A DNA stretch of 64,000 bases from Icerya purchasi (taxonomy: Eukaryota; Arthropoda; Insecta; Hemiptera; Monophlebidae): assembly GCA_039619475.1 (NCBI GenBank), contig CM077115.1, forward strand, positions 37,894,083 through 37,958,082, written 5' to 3'. Every line of letters starts with the position of its first letter. Position 1 is the first letter of the stretch. The translations under genes were made by a program, and so were the position numbers. Below are positions 22,913-34,583 of this stretch, in pieces. The notes below the pieces were generated by a model that was not told the origin of the DNA, searched no databases, and saw only the letters and a program-made list of their open reading frames with translations.

Positions 22913-23154
22913 CCGGCGGATGACGAATCGCTTAAAAATATCGAGTCACTGGACCGGACGGAAAATGTAATAGGGTAGTAAGTGTTGAAAAGTTGGTGGT
23001 TCTTATATCAAAAACTTTGTAAAATGTTCAAGCAATAAAGTGTGTAAGTTTTAAATTTAATTTTCTTTCATTATTACGCCAACGCGACGGGTTTTGGAAC
23101 CTTACTTTCCGCGTGACCCTCGTAAACATAATGCATCAATTCGGATTTAATATT

Positions 23155-23390
23155 TATGGCGCGCCATTCTATTTCGTGGCGCTCCATTTCGTAACGCTCA
23201 ATTTCGTGACACTCAATTTCGTAACGTTTTTCGAGTTTATGTGCCCAGGTAAAGACATATAGACATAATATTAGTAATCAGTCGTATCCAAGTAAAGACA
23301 TGAAATTTTCGTAACGCTTTTCTGTGACGGTCCATTTCGTGACGCTTTTCAAGTTTATGTGCCAAAGCAAAGACATAAAAATGTCAAAAC
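23155..23390. repeat. degenerate tandem repeat (TTTCGTAACG blocks)
   Basis: Short 14-15-bp units of the form CAATTTCGTAACGCT recur three to four times from 23168 to 23227. A longer block, TTTCGTAACG...TTTATGTGCC...AAAGACATA (23215-23272), recurs diverged at 23333-23380 with an offset near 118 bp. No coding function is visible. Confidence 0.5.
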
Positions 23391-23794
23391 GGAGTGTTGC
23401 TTGGGAACATGTCTCGAAATATCTCTTTTCATTCCCGTCTGCGAAACGTTTACGTTCTCTCTGCATTCGTCTCAATTTTCAACACGACGCACTTTATTCA
23501 TTCCGTATATATTAAAACTGCCGAGTTACGAAAATATGGGAAATTTTCAAACTGAAATTTAATTTCACGTTAATATCGATATACGGATTCGATATTTTAT
23601 CTCGCGATGATGTTGAGATAGAAATTATTCTTCGGTTAAAATCGATTAATTTTCAATCTCATCGTATTACTGTTCGTTGTCGTCGGAGAATACTGTTCGG
23701 GACGTCTATAAAAGTTTGAATTTTGATGGAAGCTGCGTGTAAGTGGCTTGGTGTGTGTATTCTCTCTGTAGTCTTTTTAATTTTCTACTTTTTT

Positions 23795-24127
23795 TTATAT
23801 AAAATGGGTTCGACAAATTGACCGAAGAACTGGGAAAAAGAGAGGAAGGATAATCAGATTTTTATGAAACGTGAAATATCCAACAAAAAAACGATTGAAC
23901 GACAAAAGAAGAAGGAAGGGAAAGAATAAATGAAGAACTGTAGGGAGTGGGAATACTGCTTGATAAAAGAAAGGAGTATCCGTTGAAAATGAAGAGAATT
24001 CAAACATTATGCGATTAAGGTCCCATACAAAATGACTGTTGGAGGAATGCAGGGGACAATATGGAGATGGTGTGAGAGAAAACCGGAAAAGAGACAAAGG
24101 GAACAAAACCGTGCCCAAAGGGGGCAT
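23795..24127 (-). pseudogene. LINE C-terminal remnant
   Basis: On the minus strand, SPYCPLHSSNSHFVWDLNRI followed by MFEFSSF resembles the C-terminal zinc domain of I/R1/Jockey LINE proteins (C-x-x-x...D-x-x-H-x-x-F-x-C) with one Cys and the His replaced. The rest is hydrophobic low complexity. It is similar in style to the remnants at 3.1 and 26.7 kb. Confidence 0.4.
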
Positions 24128-26640
24128 CTTAACTACTAGGTTACCGCGCTGCTTTGCAGTTATTTGTGTAGAGTTTCTTTTTTTATCGTAGTTGTATTAT
24201 TTTGGTTTATTTCATTTTCTTTTTAAATACGTCTATTACGAAATTTAAAGGGCGAGTTTTAACTCCTAAATAGCCTGCCTACTTTTTAAAAAAATGATCG
24301 AATTCAGTAATCGGCGGAAGAATTAATAAACGTCGTCCTCTTAAAAACTATTCCATAAACTTGACACTAATTACTCTTCTAATAAACAAAATGGTATGTT
24401 TCATTTTTTTAGCATTTCATTCGTGTAATGTTTTGAAAAAAAATTCCAACTTCTAGTCTTCTAGCATTGTGTAAAAATTCACTTTAGATTTCGATTCACA
24501 ATACTTTTTCTGTTACAAATAGTTTCGTTGCGTCTATCTCTCCATTCGACACTTAATTTTCCTAATATTCTCGCTTCCATAGAGTTTCCTTCTTTTCCTC
24601 GTTCCCCCTCTACCATTCGTCCCAACAACAGTCACATACCCGTTAGTATTTCACTCTCCCTCTATTCTCATCCTAATAATAATGCAGTTATCTGAGATCT
24701 TAATTGGATTTTTTTTTTTTTTTAATGCTTTTTTCTTCCTGCTGTTATTCGCATTTATTAAAACTTTGCCTGTTATTGTGCTCCTCAGCTATTGTTCCTT
24801 CCTACTTGTCTGTGTTATTCTACACTGTTTGTTCTTATATGATTTGCATTAACACAATTCCTGATCGAATTAAGAACCAACTTTACCTCAGCTATCGTTT
24901 CTGGGCAAAGGTCACTTTCCAGTTGATGAACCCTTTATTAATTATAATAGTAAAAAAAAAAAAAAACACCAGATATCTTAATGAGATGGTATCTCAAATA
25001 AAAAAATCGATAATTCTAAAACAGTTTAATATTTAATAACAAAAATCGTGCACGTACATAAATTTTTTTCCAGAAAATTAATAACGTTCAGAAATTTTAA
25101 AAGCCTCAAGAAAATATGGGGGATACTACTAAAAAGTAACCACTTCAAAATCGCTAAAAAAGTCATTAGTAAATGAGAAATTTTAAGAATCAAGATTTTT
25201 TTTTTTTTTTTTTAATTTTAAGAATATATAGGCCACTTTAAAAATATTCTCCTGAAAGGGGTTTTTGAAAAATACAAAAAAAGAAAAAAAGAAAACATTT
25301 TAAACGTGTAATACAATATGTAAAACGGGGAAATTTGAAAGAAAAATATAGCCGACGTTACCGTGGACTAGAAATAATTTCAGCCGGCGCGTTTAATTTC
25401 TCCTATGCTTAAATTTTTTTTTCTTCAACGAAACGGTTTATTATTATAACAGGAAAAGAAAAAAAAAATCTGTTTTAACACGATAACAAAAAAAGGAAGT
25501 AAGAATATGCGTAATGGAAATTAATTAAAATCGATTATAATGAAAATTTCTAATTCAAAACTTCGTTATTTATTTTTTATTCTTATTAGTTTTGAAGTAA
25601 AATTTTAAAAAAACGAAATAAATAAACTGAAATAATTTATTAATTTAAGTATAGTAGCGCTCTCAAGTAATTTCAAATGAGATTTTATTTCAATACCGCC
25701 TGTCATCGTTTAAAGTTTACGTAGAATAGTCTCTAAATAATGCGAAACTACGCAATTTTTAATAAAAATTTGCTTCTAATTCGGAAAAAAAAGCAAATTT
25801 ATAATTATCATCCAATAAACAAAAAACAAAAAAAAAAAAACTCGAGGAAAATAATGAAAGTTGAGGTTTTTACAAAATTTTTGTTTTTTAAACTCGAATT
25901 TACGGTACGTTAGGTGTTTAATTAACGGAATAGCTCTGCCAATCGTAGTTGTTACGTACGAGTACACATTTTATGTAAATTAAAGAAAGATTGGTTATCG
26001 TGAGAATATGTCGTATTAATATGAAACAAGGTCAGTCAAGTATAATGTATTACACCCTGAGGATTTTGCACGTGTTAACGCATGATCGCAATTTACATTA
26101 TTTTATATGGTACTTCCGCAACAAATTATTTCACGCATTATTCTTTTTGTAATAAATGTGTATATTTCTAGGTTGCCTAATCATACGAACGATGTACTTT
26201 TCGCAAATTTTAAAATGGCTCGTTTAAATGCGGGCTTTTTTGTTGTTTTTTTTTGATATTATTTATGATCAATGCGCTGTGTGTAATTGCCGAGATTATT
26301 TAGAGGTATAGCTGATCACTTTTCGATCCAAATCAGTTTAGTTTAAGAGCATCACGAGGAATTTTAAAATTCTCAGTAAGAAATTTCCAATCATCGGCTT
26401 TTTTCTTCAGTTTCTATATAATATTGCTATTAAGATTCTTTTTTAGTAATAATATTAACGTTTTTTTTTTTGTTTTTTTTTTATCTTTGGTACCATCTTT
26501 CTTTTTGATTTAATTCTAAAAATCTTCTGTAAAAGTCTCTTAATAGATTGGAAAGCTGATTACTGAATTTTCGCAGTTATAAAAACTACCTGTAACGCCA
26601 CAAATACGTTGTCCTGAATCCGATATATTCTTTTTTTTTT
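24128..26640. other. no gene recognised (2.5 kb)
   Basis: AT-rich with many A/T homopolymers (for example 24709-24723, 25197-25213, 26460-26480). Open stretches here (24704-25036 plus, 25776-25967 minus) are low complexity and carry no motif I know. Confidence 0.4.
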
Positions 26641-26643
26641 TTT

Positions 26644-27062
26644 TAAACCCCCTTTTTGGGCACATCAGCAAACGGATCTTCACGCAGAAACGACACACGA
26701 GGGAGAAGGATCAGTTAGATGTAGAGTCGGTATCAAATACTGATAAAATAAAAGAGCTGAGGATAGGAATAACGGAGATCGACAGAAACGATAAGACATA
26801 CGAAGCGCAACAAGGATTAGTGAGTTTAAGAAAAAGAACAGATCGGAATACAAAAAAGTTCGTTCATTCACGAGAGATGGACATTCAAAGAAGATGTGGT
26901 CAGGATCGCAGACGGTTTCGTTGTCAGGATGGAGAGGATAATTAAGGGAAAGTGCGAGACGAAAACAAAAACGTGAGGACGGACGAAAAGTATGATTGAG
27001 ACGTAAACGAAAATAGGGATATTCTTTAAATAACCTTCAGAATTGTCCAAAATCAAAAAACT
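26644..27062 (-). pseudogene. LINE 3' fragment with C-terminal zinc domain
   Basis: Minus-strand frames give LALSLNYPLHPDNETVCDPD then HIFFECPSLVNERTFLYSDL. CDPDHIFFEC fits the C-terminal Cys/His domain of I/R1/Jockey LINEs well. It is followed downstream (lower coordinates) by about 200 bases and a poly(A), seen as a T run at about 26629-26644. The LINE is truncated at its 5' end near 27062. Confidence 0.55.
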
Positions 27063-27858
27063 CGACTTTAAAAAAAAAAGGCCGGGCGGATTTTTTTTTT
27101 TAAATTCATTCTATCATAGATCGGTAAGAGAAATACGTAAGTTAGAATATAAATTTTTATTGCTATTTTTCCATAACGAGTAAAATGTTCCGTATAACAA
27201 TAATAATTTGTTGGTAAGATTTGATTTAGCTGTGCTGTATAGAACTTATATTGTGTGTTTTAACGTATTATGCATACACGAAGTGAACCTTTTCGGATGA
27301 TTACGCGTGAATAGGAATTTTTAAACGAATTCTGTAACTTTAATTAGGCAAGTTTTATTACATATTTTTCTATCAGTAAGCTTGTACGCCAGTAATTGTG
27401 ATCAGCTGCTGTGTTATAATACTGATAGATTCTCAAGTATTATACTGTTCTCTATACTTTAATTTAATACCGCCGGGAATTTTAAATATTATTTCCGATT
27501 TTAAGGTTCCTATATTGACGAAATAAGCATTATTGCCCGGCGAATAATTTTCTATTTAAATATGATTTTGTCGTGAAATTATTAATATCTGATGATTATT
27601 CTTATAAAGCTACCGATCTCCCGTATTCATTTTTAGAATATTACGCGCCGATCCATAATCTATTCGGATATTAAAAGAAAATTTGATCCTCATTCATGTA
27701 TTTCAGTGTTGCTATATAATTTTTAGTCGAAATTTCCATTTTTCTCATGCGCTGCTGAACATCTCGTGAAATTTCCCATCATACGGGGCTTGACTAATTT
27801 CGCCGACCCTACATGTTACACGTCTTTAACATTACACCCCACTATATACACACACTAT
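27063..27858. other. no gene recognised
   Basis: AT-rich DNA without a supported feature, ending in an (AC/AT)-rich stretch just before repeat copy A. Confidence 0.35.
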
Positions 27859-28330
27859 ATTAATTACAACGTAATTCTTAGGCTACCCCCCATTCGAAAA
27901 AATGTCCCAATTTTATGTAACGCTAAATGTCCCAAAAAATGTCCCAGAAAAATGTCCCAATTTTATGTAACGCTAAATGTCCCAATTTTATGTAACGCTA
28001 AATGTCCCAAAAAAATGTTCCAATTTTATGTAACGTTTGTTATATTTTGTAGGATTTTTGTTATTGTTATTTAAAAAATGTCACAATTTTATGTAATGAA
28101 ATATGTAACGAAAAATGTAATGAAAAAATGTCTTAATTTTATATAACGGAAGGTAAATGTTAGAATAGGATTTTTGTGGTTATGTTATTTTTTGTGTGTG
28201 TTGATGCTAGTAAGAATTACGTTGTAAATTTTGATCATTTATACAAAGTATAGAAGAGAAGGAGACAGAAATAAAAGCAAGAGGGGTCAAGGGGCACAGC
28301 CCCTTGCGAGGCCAAAATGGCCGAGTTTAT
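27859..28330 (+). repeat. hairpin repeat family, copy A
   Basis: Starts TTAATTACAACGTAATTCTT, continues AGGCTACCCCCC and carries direct repeats of AATGTCCCAATTTTATGTAA (about 26 bp, three full plus partial copies, 27900-28040). It then has AAGAATTACGTTGTAAATTT, an inverted match to its own start. It ends with two hairpins: CAAGGGGC-ACA-GCCCCTTG and GGCC-AAAAT-GGCC. Flanks are (TA)n. Copies B, C and D share the layout. No coding capacity. The class is unknown to me; the 3' hairpins recall Helitron-like ends but the sequence after them is not a clear CTRR. Confidence 0.7.
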
Positions 28331-28360
<30 letters not shown>

Positions 28361-28361
<1 letters not shown>

Positions 28362-28720
28362 TAATTATAACGTAATTCTTAGGCTACCCCCATTAGAAAA
28401 AATGTCCCAATTTTATGTAACGTTTGTTATATTTTATAGGATTTTTGTTATTATTATTTTAAAAATGTCACAATTTTATGTAACGAAATATGTAACAAAA
28501 AATGTAATGAAACAATATCTTAATTTTATGTAATGAAAGTTAAATGTTAGGATAGGATTTTTGTGGTTATGTTACTTTTTTTTGTGTGTTGATGCCAGTA
28601 AGAATTACGTTGTAAATTTTGATCATTTTATACAAAGTATAGAAGAGAAAGAGACATAAATAAAAGCAAGGGGGGTCAAGGGGCACAGCCCCTTGCGAGG
28701 CCAAAATGGCCGAATTTATA
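28361..28720 (+). repeat. hairpin repeat family, copy B
   Basis: Same layout and orientation as copy A, separated from it only by a (TA)n spacer of about 30 bases. It lacks most of the internal AATGTCCC direct repeats, so it is about 110 bp shorter. It ends with the CAAGGGGC/GCCCCTTG and GGCC/GGCC hairpins, then (TA)n. Confidence 0.7.
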
Positions 28721-29860
28721 TATATATATATATATATATACTATTACACTATACCAATATTTTAAATTCCAATATGTATTAAAAAAAGGGAAGAAAAATA
28801 AGAAAAACCATGTTCGAAAATTGACCGAATAGTGAAAAAAATTGTTCCGTTTTTGGATAATACATATAAAGAAAAGATATTTTACCTGAACAAAATTAAA
28901 TGTTCAAAATAGCATAAGGGAGAGGGCGAACGAAATGTTAACGCGTACTAAATGATAACAAAATATTAGTAGAAGAACGTTCAACGGTTGAATATATTTC
29001 GAATTGACTTTCTTTTTGATAATATTCGAACGTCGGGTAATAATTTGCCTTCAGTCGAATTAACATGTGTTCCTTTTAAAGTTACTAAAATGTAATATTT
29101 ACAGCGAGGCGAGCATGTGCATCGCCGCTATTGCTAGGCAACCTATAAATTAAATTTAATAGATCTCCTAAATTTACTTTTTTCGTGACGTTCGGCATTA
29201 CTCTGCTACCGTTAAAGGCATTTATTTCACGCAGAGCCGTCAGGATCGCTGGGCGATATTACGTTAATTCTAACAAATATTTCAATTCTACACGTTAATT
29301 AGTCTCGGAAATTTAAGAGAATAAAGAGAGAGAGAAATTTATCTTTCTGTTGTGAGTTTTTTTGTTGTTTCGTAATATGTAAATCTATTTTGTTTGCTGG
29401 TCAACCGAATATTGCAAGCGTTGCTCTTTCCCTAGATTACATCAAATTATATCTACATTAATATATTGGATAGTAGGATATGTTTCTCAAACCACTAATT
29501 ACACCAGTGGACGACACGTCAATTCGTTTAAGAACAGAGAACAGTGCAGATCCAACCGATGCGACCCAACTTAATCATACTTTACGTTAACGATATTACT
29601 CGGTTGCCCGTTATATTAGCCAGTTTAACATTTCCTTATCCGTGAATATCCGCTGTCAAACGTTCGAAACCTTCTGCAAAATCGAAACACTCCGGAGTTC
29701 ATCCTGATTGCAGTGGACTCGCTTTTTTTCCCGAAACTTCTGCCCTTTATTTCACTACAGAGCGTCAAAACTGTCCTCCAGTAACTATTTAAAAGCTAAT
29801 TTATTATTTCAGTCGAATATTATTTAATAGTTACCGATTTTACAGGATATACGCAACAAT
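28721..29860. other. no gene recognised
   Basis: (TA)n to about 28740, then AT-rich DNA without a supported feature. Confidence 0.35.
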
Positions 29861-29868
29861 ATATCATG

Positions 29869-30990
29869 TTACGGTGTTAGAGATCTAGGAGCATAATCGG
29901 AAGTTGCACTGTGACAAACATCTTCGTGTTTGTTTGTAGACGCGCTGGAAACGTTATCGGTATCCACGTTTTCATTTCCGGACAAATAAACTGTCCTTCT
30001 TGTACCTGGAATGCTCGAATAACTTAAATTGTCGCTGAGCGTTGCGCCAGAACGGAAAACTCTAAAAGTAGTTAAACTGAGATTAAACGCAGGCTTACAA
30101 CCCTGATTCCACCACAAAGCGGAAGACGATTTCACTTTTTTACAGGATGAACGACGGGCAGGGTGAGAAGAACAAGTTCAAACAAAAAAGGATAGAATCA
30201 ATAATGAATTCATATTGGGAAAGATAATTCGAGGTAGCAGCGATAGAAGAGAATGACGAATCAACGGAGGGACGGAATAGAAGCCAATCAACTTTATAAA
30301 GAACCTAATTCGGGGTATTTGAAGAAGTAGGGGAAGGCGAGGGAGAGACTTTATTCACTGAAATAATAATGAAAACGTGGTCACTTCTGAAGATGCCGTC
30401 TAAAGTACACCATGAACAACTGAGAGCCCAAAATTAAGAGAAGTAAGAGATAGATCAATAGAACTGAAAGAGGAGTAACTTCTAATGCACGTAGGAGAAC
30501 CATCTTTGAGAAGGAATAAAATCATTCTGAAGGATGAAATTCTCTAAGATCGTGCCGTAATTGGAACAACCCCAAAAAGGAGAGTGCGCGTTCCAATTAC
30601 CACCTATGAGGAAAGGAAGGGGGAACTGATTAAAGTTAGGAATGGTGGATCACACAAATCAAAAGTCGGAGGAATGTAAGCAGAATAGAAGTGAAAGGGC
30701 CCGGAAGAATAGTTTAGAGATGTGCACTAAGCTGAAATAAGGAGGATTAAGAGGAAAAAAGGCATGGGCTGAAAACGACATCATTCCTTACTAAATTAGC
30801 TGATCGCTGCGGTTGGAACAGATTAGAGAGAACCCGTTAAAACTAATGTCAGAAGAGCTTATTAACCGTGTTCCAGAAAGAAGCGCGACACTGATATCAT
30901 GTTCATCCAACAGCCGCTCAAAGGAGTTTCTGCTGTCCTTAATGCTGCGGCAGTTCCATTGTAGAACCTTAAGTTGGCAAGGCATAATGA
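29869..30990 (-). pseudogene. decayed LINE ORF2: endonuclease and linker
   Basis: From 30985 the minus strand reads MPCQLKVLQWNCRSIK, then LLDEHDISVALLSGTRL and FNGFSLI, the N-terminus of an APE-type LINE endonuclease. After frame changes, GGNWNAHSPFWGCS (about 30610-30570) is the GDFNAHxxxWG block and RSDHVFIII (about 30380) the catalytic SDH block. The stretch at 30135-29869 reads SSALWWNQGCKPAFN, the 'PWWN..C' linker before the RT. The copy stops near 29870, before any RT, so it is truncated or rearranged there. It belongs to the I/R1/Jockey group and pairs with the ORF1 at 31.6-32.8 kb. Confidence 0.65.
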
Positions 30991-31019
30991 ATTCTTAGAT
31001 AGGCGGCAGTTGGAAGAAG

Positions 31020-31390
31020 AAGTAAAACGAGGAAGAGCTGAAAACACGCAACAGGCCAACGAAGTAGGGGAAAGAAGGCGAGAGAAAATAACTATACCAT
31101 GAGTCCAACGAAATAACAAAATAAGGAAAAAGACAAAGCAATAAGGCACCATCCGCTCAGATAAATCATTGCGCGAGGGCTGTGGTATGCTATTAACTAA
31201 CCCGGTTAAAGGCAGCAAGCGTCACCGACACGCTGTAAGAAGGAAGGTAAAGAAACAGGAAATAAGACAATGAAAAAGAAAAAAAGATATAAATAGCGAA
31301 AAAATCCATAAAAGCGGCTCCCATCGCTCAAAAAAATCATCGCGTTTAGTCTCCGTATGCTATCAACCAACCTAGTTAAAGGAAGCAAAC
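31020..31390 (-). repeat. tandem duplication between LINE ORFs (about 171 bp)
   Basis: Two diverged copies of one block lie in tandem: ATGCTATTAACTAACCCGGT at 31187 and ATGCTATCAACCAACCTAGT at 31358, an offset of 171 bp, with matching flanks (TTAAAGG.AGCAA after each and an ATCATTGCGC/ATCATCGCGT match before each). They sit between the ORF1 and endonuclease parts of the decayed LINE. Confidence 0.6.
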
Positions 31391-31587
31391 AACATCAAAG
31401 GAGCGCCACATAAAATCGTAAAAGAGCGGCAACATTAAAGTAAAAACTGAGGAAGAAAACCGTGGCGTTGGTATTACGGAAACGGAGCAAAATGTGACAC
31501 GTAAAGGGAAGAGAACATTTAGAGAAGAGGAAAAAAGGAAAGAGAGAACAACGTAGAAATTTGAAATAGAAGAAAAAGGTGAACACC

Positions 31588-32760
31588 TTATTTAAGATTG
31601 CAAAACTTGACAGATGGATAATATTTTATATTCTCCAAATTAGGGATATCAAATTTACCGAGAGCGGATAGTAGAGTAGTGGATACGACATTATTAGAGG
31701 ATAGGGAAGAAGAGTTATTAGGAAAAACATTATTAATAACTGGAGCTGACTCAGCACTCGCGGCATTAGAGGAAGACGGGCCTAAAGGATGAATAGGGAT
31801 AACGGAACGGCATCCCATAGTGCCGACGTTTAGAGTTAGTTTTGGAGTAATAAGAATTGAGGGGATTGGGTGATTTCGAAGAAGAATGATATTTTCGAGA
31901 TGGAATCGCTGACATAGGAGAAAGAAGAACTGCTAGAATAGTTTTGATGTTTCCTCTCTTTGTAGTAGATGCAGAATTCGGTAAGGCTGGGAAATTAGCG
32001 GGGTTTGAAATTTCCCCCAAAAGTAAAAGCAGGAGAAACTATCGACCCTCGCTGACGTTTCTGGCTTCAGAGTAGGAGACATTTTATGAATTTTAATTTA
32101 CTCCTTCAAAGTCGAGCAAGAAGGGTCGACGGCCGAATGGTAACCGCTGCAGATAACGCAAAGGTATGAAGAGGGCTTGTTTCGTTTGGCCACGGGAAAT
32201 TCTGAAGAGGAGTGACTATCAGCGTAAGTGGAACAGGTAGTTTTACTGCGGCATGAAGCACTGAAGTGACATCAAAACGGGGGCAATTGTAACACAGTTT
32301 GGGTTTACGAATCATTAGGTTCAACCTTAACTCGATAGGAATCAAAAAAGAAAATAGCGGACGGGAGAATGCAGCTCATGAATTTAAATTCAACAACTGG
32401 GGATGTGAATGAGAGAGTGTTATCAGCTGTACGTTTGTGCGGACGACGAATATTAGCGATCAAGATATCTCGGAAGAACAATAACGATAAAGTTTTTCCA
32501 TAGACAGGTCAACAGCGATATCACGGATTGCACCAGATCGGAATAAAATCGATTGAGGAATGAAGGATCGAATATTGGGAAGGTAAAAATTTATTAGCTG
32601 CCGCTGTTGATATGAAATATAGCTTAATTAAGTTTCTACCGGAGCGAGAGATTAGCGAAATGCCACTAACTCTATTGTGAAATTTTTTAGCTAGAGACAT
32701 TGGATGTAAATAAGCAATATTTTCTTTATCCAAGCTTTCGACCACCAAGAAGACGATTTA
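31588..32760 (-). pseudogene. decayed LINE ORF1, gag-like with Cys motifs
   Basis: The minus strand from about 32750 reads VVESLDKENIAYLHPMSLAK, RVSGISLISRSGRNLIKLYF and AANKFLPS, the gag-like domain of R1/I-type LINEs that pairs an RRM-like fold with CCHC knuckles. Further on, after frame changes, KPKLCYNCPRF begins a Cys-rich stretch (CYNC, then CRSK..C-x2-C-like residues in shifted frames at about 32290-32230). A Ser/Asn-rich tail runs to 31588. Multiple frameshifts and stops make it non-functional. It is followed by the tandem block and then the endonuclease. Confidence 0.6.
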
Positions 32761-33059
32761 ACCAACTTAGGGATCGAGGAAAGTGGCAGAAGTATGGTTA
32801 GACTTGATCGGAGAAAGGGGAGAGAATTACTGATAACATTATTAATGGAACCGGTCGAAATATCCATGTCGACAGACTCATCGATATTCGGAGTATTATT
32901 GTCTTTCGAAAAAAAAAGAAATAAACGCTGGCGAAGCAGAAAATTGTTGGGAAGTTTTGTTTATTTTAGTCGTGGACTTACCCGGAGCGGCCGTATTACT
33001 GACACTGTTGCTGGCCGAGCAAAGAGAATTAGCGGGAGGTTTTAGACGAATCTGGCACA

Positions 33060-33845
33060 AATATAAATTAAGCAAAAAGATGAAGTGAATAGAAAAATCA
33101 GATAAGGACGGAGCAAGAAAATAAAAAGATTAGCACGAACGAAATAAAATAAAACTGGAGAATTAAAAATATAAATAAGTATACTCGTAAATGTAACGAT
33201 CTCGCCCTTAGTTCTTCAGGAACAATTAAACGCAACACGAGCAGACTTTATCGCAACGAGATAACAGGGTTCTTCATTAATTAAGAAGGTAGAGTTATCA
33301 GCATTATTTATCTTATTCGTTGCAGAACAAGAAGAGTCTCGTATTCGTGTGTTTTTTTCTCCACAAAAAAAAAAAAAAAAAAGAAGGAAAAAAGAAAAAC
33401 TTAAAAATCCCGGACTTTGTATTTTCCGAGATCTGGCTTGGGAATTTAAAAGAAGAACACGAGAACGGAAAAAAAAAAGAAATCTATTTCAAGGAAACTT
33501 GGAACCGTGCGAGAAACGTAAATTACACGGTAGCAGGGAAGGCGAAATTCTATTTCGTTGACGCTGAAACCAGAACTAAAATTCCGAAATCTGCTTCAAT
33601 ATTAAAAAGAGATTAACGTGGAATTTGAAGTTTGTGTGAAACCGGTAGTCGTGTAGCAAGGCAACGTGATGATTATGAAGAAAATGAATCCATTCAAAAA
33701 ACTGTATTACCTTCTTAGATGTCGAATTTCTTGTTTATCGGTATTCGTAACACTTTTTTAGTTTCCGAAAAATTCGGAATGACCCCGAGTCCCGCATAAT
33801 ATGTTCATGTTAAAAGTACCACTAGTTATAAACTCCCTTGAATCT
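33060..33845. other. no gene recognised
   Basis: A-rich sequence, possibly the 5' flank of the decayed minus-strand LINE. Open stretches at 33320-33616 are Lys-rich low complexity over an A run and are not supported. Confidence 0.3.
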
Positions 33846-33848
33846 TAC

Positions 33849-33881
<33 letters not shown>
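33846..33881. repeat. (ACATAT)n microsatellite
   Basis: About six units of a hexamer. Its last TA (33880-33881) is the TA that abuts the split mariner's left end. Confidence 0.85.
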
Positions 33882-33882
<1 letters not shown>

Positions 33883-34229
33883 GAGGGTGGTTCAAATATA
33901 AACCGGAATTTTTAAATAAACGCGCGAAAAATTTATTGTGGAAAAAGTGGTTGCACTGGCAGTTAGACCGGTTTGTTACGAAGCGTGTAGAGCAAAATTA
34001 GAACCGCGTAACGTCACTTTTTAGTGTAGTTAGAGCCATGAGTGAAAAAGAAGTAGCAGTGTCGTCTGTTGCGCAACGCATCATTATTCGTTTTTTAGTC
34101 AAAGACGACGTAAAATCCGTGGAAATTTACCGAAAATTACGCGAACAGTTCGGCGATGAGTGTCTCTCCAAAACTCAAGTGTACGAGTGGTGTTCCGCGT
34201 TTCGAAAAGGACGTGAAGTGCTGTCAAAC
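33882..34229 (+). mobile_element. mariner element, left part (split by foldback element)
   Basis: It begins CGAGGGTGGTTCAAATATAA directly after a TA, a mariner terminal repeat. A leader of about 150 bases leads to the transposase ATG at 34038. The encoded N-terminus (SVAQRIIIRFLVKDD, VEIYRKLREQFGDECLS, KTQVYEWCSAFRKGREVLSN) is the first helix-turn-helix of mariner transposases. The reading frame is clean up to 34229, where the foldback element begins. The frame resumes at 39983 after the duplicated nonamer, so both parts belong to one element. Confidence 0.85.
34221..34229 (+). repeat. target-site duplication of foldback element, left
   Basis: CTGTCAAAC lies in mariner codons L-S-N. The same nonamer occurs at 39983-39991 at the other edge of the foldback element; removing the element and one nonamer restores the mariner frame. 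Confidence 0.8.
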
Positions 34230-34238
34230 GGTTCGCGG

Positions 34239-34583
34239 ACAAAAGCGCACAAGACAAAAGCGCACAGGACAAAAGCGCACATGATAAAAACGCATCGGAC
34301 AAAAGCGCACAGGACAAAAGCGCACACGGATAAAAGCGCACACGGACAAAAGCGCACACGGATAAAAGCGCACACGGACAAAAGCGCACACGGATAAAAG
34401 CGCACACGGATAAAAGCGCACATGGATAAAAGCGCACACGGATAAAAGCGCACATGGATAAAAGCGCACACGGACAAAAGCGCACACGGACAAAAGCGCA
34501 CACGGATAAAAGCGCACACGGACAAAAGCGCACACGGACAAAAGCGCACACGGATAAAAGCGCACACGGACAAAAGCGCACAT
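34239..34583 (+). repeat. minisatellite, left arm
   Basis: Tandem units ending AAAAGCGCACACGG (16 bp, alternating GGACAAAAG and GGATAAAAG forms). Toward the tip the units are shorter (AGGACAAAAGCGCAC, 15 bp) with one odd unit, ATGATAAAAACGCATCGG. The unit lacks stops in several frames, so long false open frames arise on both strands. Confidence 0.92.

Noticed and set aside
24704..25036. 110-residue plus-strand ORF
   Set aside because: Begins in a T run and reads as hydrophobic low complexity; no known domain despite looking for LINE motifs.
27900..28045. CRISPR-like direct repeats
   Set aside because: The 26-bp units are adjacent and part of a dispersed repeat family; there are no unique spacers.
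34239..34583. CRISPR-like array
   Set aside because: Units are contiguous with no spacers, in a eukaryotic context; this is a minisatellite.
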